Assembly (NCBI GenBank): GCA_030619215.1
Contig: JAUXBV010000046.1
Coordinates: 1-11,463, forward strand
From: Fibrobacterota bacterium
GTDB lineage: Bacteria; Fibrobacterota; Chitinivibrionia; Chitinivibrionales; JANQEN01
DNA length: 11,463 nucleotides
Direction: 5' to 3'
This document shows, one piece after another, positions 1 to 8,120 of this stretch (position 1 is the stretch's first letter; each line of letters starts with the position of its first letter). Made by a program: the position numbers and the translations under genes. The notes below the pieces were generated by a model, which saw only the letters and a list, made by a program, of their open reading frames with translations, was not told where the DNA came from and did no database searches.

Positions 1-44
1 CCTTGTGCTTTAGTATATCATATAATTATGTGGATTTTTTCCCA

Positions 45-1568
45 TTATCTAATTATGGAAACCTGCCTGACCATCTCTCTATTGGCAAAGGAAAGCTTAA
101 CAAAATAAACACCGCTTGACAAAAAATTAGCATTGAAATGTATGGTATTTGAATTTGTCCCTTGAAGGTGAAACGATTCACTATGTTCTGCAACGATTTT
201 TCCCTGTGAGTTAACACATGAAAGAGTAACTTCTGCAGGGCGCAGAATGTTAAATGATACGGTTATGGTATTTGTTGAGGGAGAATATTTTGTGTAGAGG
301 TTGATTTCATTTTTACAGCTTTTGTCTATATGGATCGTGCCAATATTCGGCTCACCCGGCTTCCACCAGTTCCCGGAGATAAAAAGTATGCCAAGCAGTT
401 GCAGGGTACCAGAGTAATAGCCGCTGTAGTAATGGTAATCCTTCATCATATCCCAGCCGTCGTTCAGGTACTCCTGATATCTTTCATCAACCACACATCC
501 TGAAATGAAGGGTGCAAGGAAGGAGCCCCAGGGATCGCCGGAAGTATTGATGCCAACACCTTCAAGGGTATACCCGTTCTCGATATTACGCGGATCGTTA
601 TTTGTTGCGCTGACAAGCCAGTCAAGCATTTTAGTAAGCACGGATTTTGCTTCGGCAGTTTCATAGTGTGCGTAATCAAGAGCAACCCGTAAGGGAACAC
701 GGCAGGCGTTGTTGTAATAATGGCCGTCATGCTCACCTTCAAGGAAATTGGGGGATGCAGGCTCCGGATTCTGGCCAACGACAAAGTCGGGAACCAGCCC
801 TGTGGTGCTGTTACTTACTGCGGTAAAAACATCGTAGATGATAGAAGCTGCCTGGCTCCAGAAATTATCACCCGTTACATCGTAAAATGCATTCAGGTGC
901 CCGCCCATCCAGTCAGAGGAGCGTGTGCTCCACTCATTGGAATCCCATGAGCCAAGAAGCACCCGTTTACTCTGCTGGCCCATCTCTTCACTTTTTATTG
1001 CGGCGATCATCTTCTTTGCTTCGCCCAGGTAATTGATGGCGCCGTCAGATCCCCACTGGTCATGGGCAAGAAGAAGCGAGTATGCCATATCAAGGTCGCC
1101 GTCTGTTGCGGTGGCACTCTTTGCATCAAGTTCAAAATCGTCACCGCCCCGGATTTCCCATGACATAAGGTCATCATGAACTTCGCATGGGTGGTCACGG
1201 AAGACTTTATACATTCCATCGAAACAATTCCTGGCGTCAGCGTCTTTCCCGCCCATTAGCGCGAAGATAATCATGCCGTAGCCGTGAGCTTCCGATATGG
1301 TGACCGCGTCGCCGCTGGTGCCGGTTCCGCCGCCGGTATAGAGATAGTAGCCGCCTGTTGTGCTTCCCGCCTGTTTAATGTGGTCCCTTTTCCATTTTGT
1401 GTAATATTCAGCAACAGCATTATCCAATGCCTGCTGGGTGACGTGGTTCGGTTTTATACAATTCGGGTAGGTAATATGCCGGGGGTAAGGCCGGTTTTGC
1501 CCGTAAATACTTATTGTAACCTGGAAGAAAAGTACACATACAAGGATTAAACTGCTATTTTTTTTCAT
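45..1568 (-). CDS. Secreted GH8 glycoside hydrolase with C-terminal sorting domain (GH8 paralogue 1, Asn at usual base position)
   Basis: This 507-residue inverting beta-glycanase of family GH8 probably acts on beta-1,4 or mixed-linkage glucan, xylan or chitosan outside the cell. Residues 1-23 form a signal peptide. The GH8 (alpha/alpha)6 barrel covers about 25-405. The general acid is expected at Glu93 in ISEAHGYGM, and the family signature ATATDGDLDMAY (residues 152-163) contains the conserved substrate-distorting Asp. The usual catalytic base Asp is Asn287 in YNNACR. An acidic insertion just before it (LEGEHDG, 276-282) may supply a different base, as in the GH8 subfamily that includes Bacillus K17 chitosanase; that assignment is from memory and tentative. 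Residues 430-507 form a beta-rich T9SS-like tail ending in SSGVYFVKLS. A GGGAG site lies 5 nt before the ATG. The gene has its own promoter and operator and is not co-transcribed tightly with the next GH8 gene, 162 bp upstream. The family call is firm; the exact substrate is unknown. Confidence 0.95.
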   Translation of the reverse strand: MKKNSSLILVCVLFFQVTISIYGQNRPYPRHITYPNCIKPNHVTQQALDNAVAEYYTKWKRDHIKQAGSTTGGYYLYTGGGTGTSGDAVTISEAHGYGMIIFALMGGKDADARNCFDGMYKVFRDHPCEVHDDLMSWEIRGGDDFELDAKSATATDGDLDMAYSLLLAHDQWGSDGAINYLGEAKKMIAAIKSEEMGQQSKRVLLGSWDSNEWSTRSSDWMGGHLNAFYDVTGDNFWSQAASIIYDVFTAVSNSTTGLVPDFVVGQNPEPASPNFLEGEHDGHYYNNACRVPLRVALDYAHYETAEAKSVLTKMLDWLVSATNNDPRNIENGYTLEGVGINTSGDPWGSFLAPFISGCVVDERYQEYLNDGWDMMKDYHYYSGYYSGTLQLLGILFISGNWWKPGEPNIGTIHIDKSCKNEINLYTKYSPSTNTITVSFNILRPAEVTLSCVNSQGKIVAEHSESFHLQGTNSNTIHFNANFLSSGVYFVKLSFANREMVRQVSIIR

Positions 1569-1632
1569 GAAAGCTCCCGGTATTTAAGATAATGGAGCTG
1601 CTTCGTGGTGATTTTTAATGGCCTTAATATTA

Positions 1633-1661
1633 ATTATACCCCTCTTCTACTTAACTTACTA
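1633..1661 (-). promoter_or_regulatory. Predicted promoter of GH8 paralogue 1
   Basis: On the minus strand a perfect TATAAT (1633-1638) is preceded, after a 17-nt spacer, by a poor -35 match TAGTAA (1656-1661). A good -10 with a weak -35 fits an activator-dependent promoter. The 31-bp direct-repeat element (1678-1708) sits 16 bp upstream of the -35. No transcript data; prediction from sequence only. Confidence 0.5.
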
Positions 1662-1677
1662 TATTTTAGAATCTTTT

Positions 1678-1708
1678 CTTTGCAGAATTTGGTTGATTGG
1701 TTTGCAGA
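1678..1708. promoter_or_regulatory. Shared 31-bp direct-repeat element, copy C (predicted AraC-type operator)
   Basis: On the plus strand this reads CTTTGCAGA-N14-GTTTGCAGA, that is, TTTGCA at 1679-1684 and 1701-1706 with a 22-bp period. The same element at the same length occurs upstream of GH8 paralogue 2 (3340-3370) and of the CBM gene (8121-8151). Its gene-proximal end is 109 bp from the GH8 start codon. Direct repeats about two helical turns apart are typical targets of AraC-family dimers, and one such regulator is encoded in the locus. Binding itself is inferred. Confidence 0.7.
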
Positions 1709-1730
1709 AATAACAAATGTATTTCAATTT

Positions 1731-3254
1731 TTAGTTAATAACACTGAATTTCTTATTTACACTGTTTTCTGAAGTCACAAGACTCACAATATAAGCACCA
1801 TTAGATAAAGAAATGTTATTAATTGAAGCAGTTATGGTGTGGTTACCGCGGTTCTGATACTCATTGGCAAGAAGCTGGACTAATTTACCGCTAAGCGTAT
1901 ATATCCCTATTCTAATTACACTACTTTTTGATAAAGAGTAAGAAATGGTGAATGATTTATTATCGCCATTCGGTATAATTTTTAGTCGTTTATCAGCAAG
2001 TAAATTATTATAATTTTCTTTGTCAATCTCAGTATACGGCTCAGGCTTCCACCAGTTACCGGAAAGAATAAGCATACAGAGCAGGTTAATGCTGTCTTCA
2101 TAATATTCCTCTTTTTCCATTTTTATCTCATTCCAGCCTTTATTTAAAAAATCTTGGCTGGTTGAGCTTTTATCAGCTATGCAGGCAACAAGAAAGGGCG
2201 AAGTGAATGCTGTTGAGTTAAAGTCACCGATGGGTGTGCCGTTGAGCTGGTATTCGGCCATAATGTTTTTAGGGTCCCCGCTCGTTTCATCGATGAGCCA
2301 GTTTGCGATTTTGTTACATACGGATTTTGCTGAGGATGTCCCATGGTGTGCAAAATCTGCGCCGATTCTCCAGGGAAAACGGCAGGCGTCGTAGGAATAG
2401 TGGGTTTTACCGGAATAAGAATAGGGCGCCGGAGTCTGGCCGTCAATAAAATCCGGTACCAGTCCGGTCTGCGATGAATAGCTCGATGAAAGCTGGTTAT
2501 ATGTTGAGTATACCGTAGTTGCAACACTGTTCCAGAAGGAGTCGCCGGTGACTTCATAGTAGGTGCGGAAGTGGCCTGCCATCCAATCCGAACAGCGTGA
2601 CTGCAGGCGCTGCGGGTGAGAAGACCAGTCACTGTTATCACAGATCATGACCCGCTTGCTATCGGGATTTATCTCATACCGCTTAATAGCATCAATGACC
2701 GCTTTTGCTTCCTGAAGGTAATTTATTGAACCGTTGGAGCCCCACTGGTAATGCGCGAGTACAAATGCATAGGCAATGTCAAGATCGCCGTCTGTTGCAG
2801 AATAATCCTGATAAGAAGTTTCGCCTCCGCTGCCATCCGAAAGAACCTGCCAGGACATTAAATTATTGCTGCTTCGGCAGGGGTGTGCTTTTAAGAATCT
2901 ATACATGCCGTCGAAATATTTCTTTGCATCCGGCTCTGCATAACTGCCGGTACCTGCCATGAGTGCAAAAACAATCATTCCATAACCCTGGGCTTCCGAA
3001 ACGGTTACTGTGCCGGGACCGCCCGTTCCCTGGGCGTAAATATAATAACCTCCGGTTGTACTCCCCGAAGGTTTCAAATAGGTGTCTCTCCAGTATTTAT
3101 AAAATTCGGAAATATAGTAGGCCATATTTTCAGGGTTAACCTCGGGTTTAATACAATCATTAAAATCCATGCTCTGGGGAAACGGGCGGTTTTGTGCATT
3201 GAGGCAGCTGACAATCATCAAGGTCAGCGCAGATATTTGAAGAAATTTCTTCAT
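1731..3254 (-). CDS. Secreted GH8 glycoside hydrolase with C-terminal sorting domain (GH8 paralogue 2, canonical catalytic residues)
   Basis: This 507-residue secreted inverting endo-beta-glycanase of family GH8 is a diverged paralogue of the GH8 protein at 45-1568. Residues 1-20 are a signal peptide (cleavage likely after LNA). The GH8 barrel spans about 22-405. The general acid is predicted as Glu87 in VSEAQGYGM, the signature SATDGDLDIAYA lies at 152-163, and the general base is predicted as Asp289 in YDACRFPWRIGAD, the position of Asp278 in Clostridium CelA. Residues 430-507 form a FlgD/T9SS-type tail with GKLVQ and SNGAYIVSL, expected to direct export across the outer membrane or surface attachment. 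AAGGAG lies 5 nt before the ATG. The direct-repeat element at 3340-3370 is 85 bp upstream, and a possible -10 (TACTAT, 3297-3302) lies between, without a recognisable -35. A 183-bp gap separates it from the GH9 gene. Endoglucanase, lichenase and xylanase are all possible. Confidence 0.95.
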   Translation of the reverse strand: MKKFLQISALTLMIVSCLNAQNRPFPQSMDFNDCIKPEVNPENMAYYISEFYKYWRDTYLKPSGSTTGGYYIYAQGTGGPGTVTVSEAQGYGMIVFALMAGTGSYAEPDAKKYFDGMYRFLKAHPCRSSNNLMSWQVLSDGSGGETSYQDYSATDGDLDIAYAFVLAHYQWGSNGSINYLQEAKAVIDAIKRYEINPDSKRVMICDNSDWSSHPQRLQSRCSDWMAGHFRTYYEVTGDSFWNSVATTVYSTYNQLSSSYSSQTGLVPDFIDGQTPAPYSYSGKTHYSYDACRFPWRIGADFAHHGTSSAKSVCNKIANWLIDETSGDPKNIMAEYQLNGTPIGDFNSTAFTSPFLVACIADKSSTSQDFLNKGWNEIKMEKEEYYEDSINLLCMLILSGNWWKPEPYTEIDKENYNNLLADKRLKIIPNGDNKSFTISYSLSKSSVIRIGIYTLSGKLVQLLANEYQNRGNHTITASINNISLSNGAYIVSLVTSENSVNKKFSVIN

Positions 3255-3339
3255 TTTCTCTCCTTATTCGGGCATGGTAATAAACATGGTCGTTCGATAG
3301 TAACACATATACTAAGTTACTCCATTTGACTGTATTTTT

Positions 3340-3370
3340 CTTTGCAAAAAGCAGTGGTTTATTTTGCAGA
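3340..3370. promoter_or_regulatory. Shared 31-bp direct-repeat element, copy B (predicted AraC-type operator)
   Basis: The plus strand carries TTTGCA at 3341-3346 and 3363-3368, a 22-bp period. Copy B matches copy A (8121-8151) at 27 of 31 positions, including CTTTGCAAAAAGCA at the left and TTTGCAGA at the right. Sequence outside the element is not conserved, which suggests selection on the element itself. It lies in the 183-bp gap between the GH9 stop codon and the GH8 paralogue 2 start. No convincing terminator hairpin is visible in that gap, so read-through from the GH9 gene is possible. Confidence 0.72.
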
Positions 3371-3437
3371 TTTAGCATGGAAATTCGAAAAAGGCGATTT
3401 AACCTTTGAACGGGGAACCCTGAACCTTTGTGAACTG

Positions 3438-6400
3438 TTAATCTTTATATAATCTTGAAGCCAGCGCAAGCATAAAAATCCCGTCAGCAACGCCACTAAT
3501 CGTGGTTTCCATGCACATATAATCTTTATTGTGGTCGTAAAAAACGCCCTTCTCCGTATTGAATTTATGTGTCGGCTGTGCATTGGGGTCATAGGAGAAC
3601 CAGTTCTTATTCTTTTCCCAGTCCCGCTTCTCACCGGGGCCTTCGGATATTGCGCCGGTCGGGAACAGGCCGCTTTGAAGGGTATATACCTGTGAAAAGG
3701 GGTGCCGAATCGTGTACGGCAGCTCTTTGGTAGCTACAAAACAGATTCCCCAGTTATTAAAGCCCAGGGTATAGTCGAGCATGTCCCTTGCAATACTCTC
3801 ATATTTCCTGTCCCCGGTGCGCATCTGAAATTCCATGGCAGCCGCTGCAATGCCGATATAGCAGTAAAGGCCTCCCCACACATATTTCTGCGGCAATCCC
3901 CAAATATTCCCGCGTTTCTTTGAATTCTTTAAAAAACCGTCAAGGTCTACCCGCAGGTCATTTTTCACAACCGAGTAATTTTCCATGAAGCAGAGGTGTG
4001 CCGGCATGTTCACACTTTCCCATGCACGCCAGCCTGCAGAACGGGCTTTATCGGAATATTTTTTTGCAGCATCGTAATATTTCTTATCCCCGGTTAACCT
4101 GTACAGCTCTGCAGCAGCAAGCTCCATATTGTCGTTTTTTGATTCGTCACCGTAGAAGTCATATAATCCTAAGGTATCAACAAACCAGGCCGGTGCAACT
4201 GCGTCTTTAGATTCGGCCCTTCTGAATATGAGCTCCGCCATATCCCTGTACCGTTTTGCATCTTCCTTTTTGCCAAGTTTGCCAAAGATGCCGCTTCCGA
4301 CAGCCAGGGCAGCGGATGCATACCCCATCTGTGTCGGCGACAATGCGGAAATGCAGGGCCGCCTGCCGTCCAGCTTGTCATTGTGGGGCAGCCTTAAACC
4401 GACATTGTGATCGTCAAGCCCGCCGACCATGATAATAAACTCGTTGGAATCAGGCATACACCGCATGAGAAACTCAAGACCCCATTTAGCTTCATCCAGT
4501 ATGTCAACCAGGCCGGTTTTGCTTAGTTTTTTTGCAAAAATATCGGGATTTACCTCATAAGCCCTGAGAAGAAAATATGCGGTATAACCAACGGTTAATG
4601 AGAATTTCAGATAGTCACCGGCATCATGCCAGCCGCCGAATCCGCTTATCTTCTTTTTATCGGGGTCGATAGTCCACTTATTATTCCGAATACCTGCTCT
4701 CCTGTGTATAACACAGGCACTATCCCCCAGATGGCATACTTTATGATCAACACAGTCTTCTGAGCCGCAGCGGGCAGCTCTCATCCAGCGAAGCGGTTTT
4801 TCAAGGATCCAGCTGTAAGGGTCGTTTTTTATAATAAATTTCGCTTTTTTTGCACCCTTGGTTTCAAAGGTATATTTCCCCTCTTCCTTAAGCGTGGAAA
4901 AGTCCACGATATAGTTAAACGGCATCGGGGTATGCTGCCCCCTGCCATAAACACTTGCCCCGAAGCTCCCCGACTGTACCTTTTTTGTCTTCCCTTTCTT
5001 GGTAGCTTTCATTATAGCCCATGTCCGGCCTTTGATATCCTCCCCGGCCATCACAATAATTCTCTTTTTCCTGGAAGGGTTATACCCCAAATGGTTATAC
5101 CGCAGGTGTACCTCTTTATCATCGGTGACCTTTTCAGCTTTTACTAGCCGGGGCCTCTCCTTTTCCTTCACACCGGCGTCGCCGTATATCCTGGTTGCAA
5201 GGCTCAGAAGAAATATGCAATCAGCAACACCATAGGTGTTTGCCCGCATACACATGTAGTCATCGCTGTGGTCAAAGAATTTGATTTTACCGGTGTTGAA
5301 TTTGTAGGTCTTCTGTTTTTTGGGGTCAAAGTAACACCAGCTGGCCTCATCATCATGTGTTTTTACATCAAGCGGCCCGACAGCGATACCGCCTTCCGGG
5401 AACAGGCCGGTTTGCAGCATGTAAATTTGTGAGTAATAATTTTTCACACATTTTTTTATTGACGGCATAGAGACAAAGCTTAATCCCCAGTTGTTTGTAC
5501 CGAACACATAATCCAGCATGTAAAGCGCATCTTTCTCATACTTTTTATCCGTTGCTGCCATTTGATAAAGCAGCGAAGCTGCGGCAACCTCAATGGTTGC
5601 ATAAATATGGTACAGGGAATAATCCTGGGGCGAGCTCCATATATTACCGCTGCCGGAGGCTTTGCTGTTAAATGAATTCAGATCGTCAAGAAGATATTTT
5701 TTCGAATCCGGCACTTTATCCATCAGTCGCTGGTGGGCATACAGGTGCGCTGAGCTGTAAGCAGCCCACCATGAATTTTTTGCAAGCCCGGCAAACTTTT
5801 TTGCGTGAGTGAGATATTTCCGGTCGTTTGTTAAACGGAAGAGCTCCGCTGCCGCAAGAAGCAGATTATCATACTGTTTATCATCTTCATATAATGCCCA
5901 CTCCTTCTCAAGCCAGGCCGGGGCCTTGGCTGCTTTGGAAACCGCTTTATTAAAGATTTTAACGGCCATTGCCTTATACTTCTCAGCATCTTTCTTTTTG
6001 CCTTCCTTGGCAAACACCGCACTTCCCAGGGCTAGTGCAGCAGCAGTGTTGCCCATCTGGTTCGGCGAGAAGATGGAATAGGCAGGCCGCTTACCATCGA
6101 GCGGATCTTCATGCGGAAGCAGGGTCCCCCGTTCATTATCTGCAAAGTCGCCGACCTCGATGATAAACTCGTTATCATCCGGCATGGTTTTACACAGGTA
6201 GTCGCATCCCCATTTCGCTTCGTCAAGCAGGTCGTTCAGGCCGGTTTTGCTGTACTTTTTTGTAAACAGCGCAGGATTTACCTCATAGGCACGCAGGAGT
6301 GAGTAGGTTGTCAATGCGGCAGTAAGGGTATATTTGGTGTAGACATACCCGTCATACCAGCCGCCCAGCATATTAACCTTTTTCCCCTTGGCATCTTCGG

Positions 6401-6893
6401 CCCAATCGTCAGTGTTGTTATCACCTTTTCTGCGGTATACATAGCAGGACGAATCTCCGAAGTGGGCCGGTTTCCGATCAAGCACATCCTTTGAGCCTGC
6501 ACGGGCAGCGCGCAGCCAGCGCAGATTGCTTTGTGCAACAGAAGCATACGGGTTCCGGGAGACAGTGATTTTAAAGGCTTTTATGCCCTCCATCTTAAAA
6601 GTAAAGGTGCCTTCCGTGGTAAGGGCTGAGACATCTATTTCATGGTTGTAGGCAAACGGTGTATGGTCATTTTTACCGCATACGCTTTTCCCCGCTGTTC
6701 CTGCGAGCGCGCTTTTGCCGCTTTGATCTTTCAGCTCCCATTTCTTGCCCGCACAATCATCATCCGACATGATAACGATTCTTTTTACGGCCTTGGGAAA
6801 GTAGCCGACAAGGTTGTACCGGGCATACCGTTTGGCATGACACATTGATAAGGCTAATAAAATCAAAAGGAATACATGCATTGTTCGTCTCAT
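3438..6893 (-). CDS. Secreted tandem GH9 protein: N-terminal GH9 pseudoenzyme module fused to a canonical GH9 module
   Basis: This 1151-residue exported protein contains two homologous halves. Residues 1-20 are a signal peptide (cleavage after MCHA; no proper lipobox). Half 1 has an Ig-like CelD_N domain (about 22-113) and a GH9 (alpha/alpha)6 domain (about 115-571). After a charged linker (572-595), half 2 has CelD_N (596-690) and GH9 (692-1149). Half 2 keeps the GH9 motif GGWHDAGDYLK (Asp757, Asp760 as base pair), HPFSQ with His1064, and the acid Glu1129 in DYMCMETT. In half 1 the same sites read GGWYDGYVYTK (second Asp replaced by Val184), NYYSQ (Asn485) and DYMCMRAN (Arg550), so half 1 should not hydrolyse. 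Half 2 is a likely endoglucanase or related beta-glycanase. Unlike its neighbours it has no C-terminal sorting domain; it ends at SRLYKD right after the catalytic fold. AGAGG lies 5 nt before the ATG. It starts 18 bp after the CBM gene, which indicates an operon. Confidence 0.94.
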   Translation of the reverse strand: MRRTMHVFLLILLALSMCHAKRYARYNLVGYFPKAVKRIVIMSDDDCAGKKWELKDQSGKSALAGTAGKSVCGKNDHTPFAYNHEIDVSALTTEGTFTFKMEGIKAFKITVSRNPYASVAQSNLRWLRAARAGSKDVLDRKPAHFGDSSCYVYRRKGDNNTDDWAEDAKGKKVNMLGGWYDGYVYTKYTLTAALTTYSLLRAYEVNPALFTKKYSKTGLNDLLDEAKWGCDYLCKTMPDDNEFIIEVGDFADNERGTLLPHEDPLDGKRPAYSIFSPNQMGNTAAALALGSAVFAKEGKKKDAEKYKAMAVKIFNKAVSKAAKAPAWLEKEWALYEDDKQYDNLLLAAAELFRLTNDRKYLTHAKKFAGLAKNSWWAAYSSAHLYAHQRLMDKVPDSKKYLLDDLNSFNSKASGSGNIWSSPQDYSLYHIYATIEVAAASLLYQMAATDKKYEKDALYMLDYVFGTNNWGLSFVSMPSIKKCVKNYYSQIYMLQTGLFPEGGIAVGPLDVKTHDDEASWCYFDPKKQKTYKFNTGKIKFFDHSDDYMCMRANTYGVADCIFLLSLATRIYGDAGVKEKERPRLVKAEKVTDDKEVHLRYNHLGYNPSRKKRIIVMAGEDIKGRTWAIMKATKKGKTKKVQSGSFGASVYGRGQHTPMPFNYIVDFSTLKEEGKYTFETKGAKKAKFIIKNDPYSWILEKPLRWMRAARCGSEDCVDHKVCHLGDSACVIHRRAGIRNNKWTIDPDKKKISGFGGWHDAGDYLKFSLTVGYTAYFLLRAYEVNPDIFAKKLSKTGLVDILDEAKWGLEFLMRCMPDSNEFIIMVGGLDDHNVGLRLPHNDKLDGRRPCISALSPTQMGYASAALAVGSGIFGKLGKKEDAKRYRDMAELIFRRAESKDAVAPAWFVDTLGLYDFYGDESKNDNMELAAAELYRLTGDKKYYDAAKKYSDKARSAGWRAWESVNMPAHLCFMENYSVVKNDLRVDLDGFLKNSKKRGNIWGLPQKYVWGGLYCYIGIAAAAMEFQMRTGDRKYESIARDMLDYTLGFNNWGICFVATKELPYTIRHPFSQVYTLQSGLFPTGAISEGPGEKRDWEKNKNWFSYDPNAQPTHKFNTEKGVFYDHNKDYMCMETTISGVADGIFMLALASRLYKD

Positions 6894-6911
6894 AATTACC
6901 TCTGTAAAAAA

Positions 6912-7997
6912 TTATTTAATAAAACTAAATTTCCTGATTGTTGAAAAATCACCTATCTTCAAGGTAATAAAATAAACCCCGCTTGTTATCGCCCTTGTAT
7001 TAAAATCAGCAACTAACTGTTTTTTCCCTTTCTCCTGTCTCTCATTCACCAATTCAGAAATGACTTTCCCTTTTGCATCATACATGGCAAGGTATACATC
7101 ACTGCTCTTCTTTAAATTATATGAGATGGTGATATTTTTTTGATACTGATTCGGCATGAGATTAATGTTCATCTCTGCATTATTCTGAGGAAAATGGATG
7201 ATCGCCACATTCGTATCATGTTCAAATCCAAAGGTAGCCTCGTATTCAAGACCTTTTAAAACAATATCATCAACCCAGAGATTTACACTGTCATTGGTGG
7301 CAGAGTCCTCATCCGGAATCGCCTGAATAGCAAAACCTTTTACTGCTGCTTTACCATGGTCCCACGTCCAGGAACTGTCATACGCCGGTGAATACCGGTC
7401 CGGATCAAGAAGCGGGGCGGGGATCGCCTGTTCTTTCCAGTCGGAATAGGTACTGTCCATGGTAATATCAAAACCATAGTATCCCCACCCAACCTGAACA
7501 CCATTTGAGTCAACCATTTCATAAACATCCTTTGTCTGAAATAATACGCGTATCTTGCCTGAGCCTTTCAATCTCATGGTAATCTCAGTCAGGTCAGTGA
7601 AATCAAAATAATCCAGGCTGTCTTTTATAAGATCGCAGTAAATACCGGCATAGGGCCATTCTACCTTAAAATCTGCTGTGCTGAGATGGGTTTTATAGAA
7701 TATATGCAGGGCGCCGTTTTCAACCATTGTGGCACTATTATTTTCCGTCAGCTCCTCATGTTTTCCATTGGTAATCTTAGTCCCCAAATCGTCTAAATAG
7801 GGGCTCCACCAGCCGTTTCCCGTGTCAACACTGCCCCAAATGCCTGTAATTGAATAGCCATAAGCCTCACCAACATAACACTGCTCAGGATTATCCGCAT
7901 AGAAAACCTCAAAGTCGTCGAGTTTTACATCACCGAAGCTCTGAGAGGCAAAACAGAGAATGCACGCTAAAGCCGAAATGTTTTTAAATAGTTTCAT
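6912..7997 (-). CDS. Secreted CBM11-like carbohydrate-binding protein with C-terminal sorting domain
   Basis: The protein is 361 residues long if translation begins at the ATG at 7997. An upstream in-frame ATG at 8090 would add 31 residues before the signal peptide, but the inner start has AGGAG 8 nt upstream and gives a clean signal peptide (1-22, ...SQSFG). Residues 24-248 resemble CBM11/CIA30-type beta-sandwich domains: VKLDDFEVFY at the start, PYAGIYCDLI (115-124), FDFTDLTEITMRLKGSG (131-147) and the closing strand NLWVDDIVLKG (239-249). No catalytic domain follows. Residues 285-361 form a T9SS-like tail with ISYNLKKSSDVYLAMYD and SGVYFITLK. The likely role is binding beta-glucan at the cell surface or delivering substrate to the GH9 protein encoded 18 bp downstream; this is inferred. 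Its domain resembles the periplasmic part of the divergently encoded AraC-type regulator. The CBM11 assignment rests on pattern recognition; a related jelly-roll family is possible. Confidence 0.83.
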   Translation of the reverse strand: MKLFKNISALACILCFASQSFGDVKLDDFEVFYADNPEQCYVGEAYGYSITGIWGSVDTGNGWWSPYLDDLGTKITNGKHEELTENNSATMVENGALHIFYKTHLSTADFKVEWPYAGIYCDLIKDSLDYFDFTDLTEITMRLKGSGKIRVLFQTKDVYEMVDSNGVQVGWGYYGFDITMDSTYSDWKEQAIPAPLLDPDRYSPAYDSSWTWDHGKAAVKGFAIQAIPDEDSATNDSVNLWVDDIVLKGLEYEATFGFEHDTNVAIIHFPQNNAEMNINLMPNQYQKNITISYNLKKSSDVYLAMYDAKGKVISELVNERQEKGKKQLVADFNTRAITSGVYFITLKIGDFSTIRKFSFIK

Positions 7998-8005
7998 ACC
8001 ATTAA

Positions 8006-8010
8006 CTCCT
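8006..8010 (-). promoter_or_regulatory. Ribosome binding site choosing the CBM gene start
   Basis: AGGAG on the minus strand lies 8 nt before the ATG at 7997 and directly before a good signal peptide. The alternative in-frame ATG at 8090 would place a signal peptide 31 residues inside the protein, so 7997 is preferred. Confidence 0.75.
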
Positions 8011-8120
8011 GTTTGATGAGTTGAAAGACAAGTATATGATACCTTTCCGGTTGGAAATATTTCTCCATAAGTATTGACTGTTGAATCCATTAATAAGATA
8101 GTGAATTAATGTTTGCTAAT

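Noticed and set aside
3401..3435. Repeated AACCTTTG..GAAC units after the GH9 stop as a terminator or repeat array
   Set aside because: Only two imperfect units, no stable hairpin and no T-run in the right place.
3438..6893. GH9 tandem as an assembly artefact or a fusion caused by a lost stop codon
   Set aside because: The halves are clearly diverged rather than identical, joined by an in-frame charged linker, and the second half has no signal peptide of its own.
7998..8090. Upstream ATG at 8090 as the true start of the CBM protein
   Set aside because: It would put 31 residues before a typical signal peptide, while the ATG at 7997 has AGGAG at a good distance.
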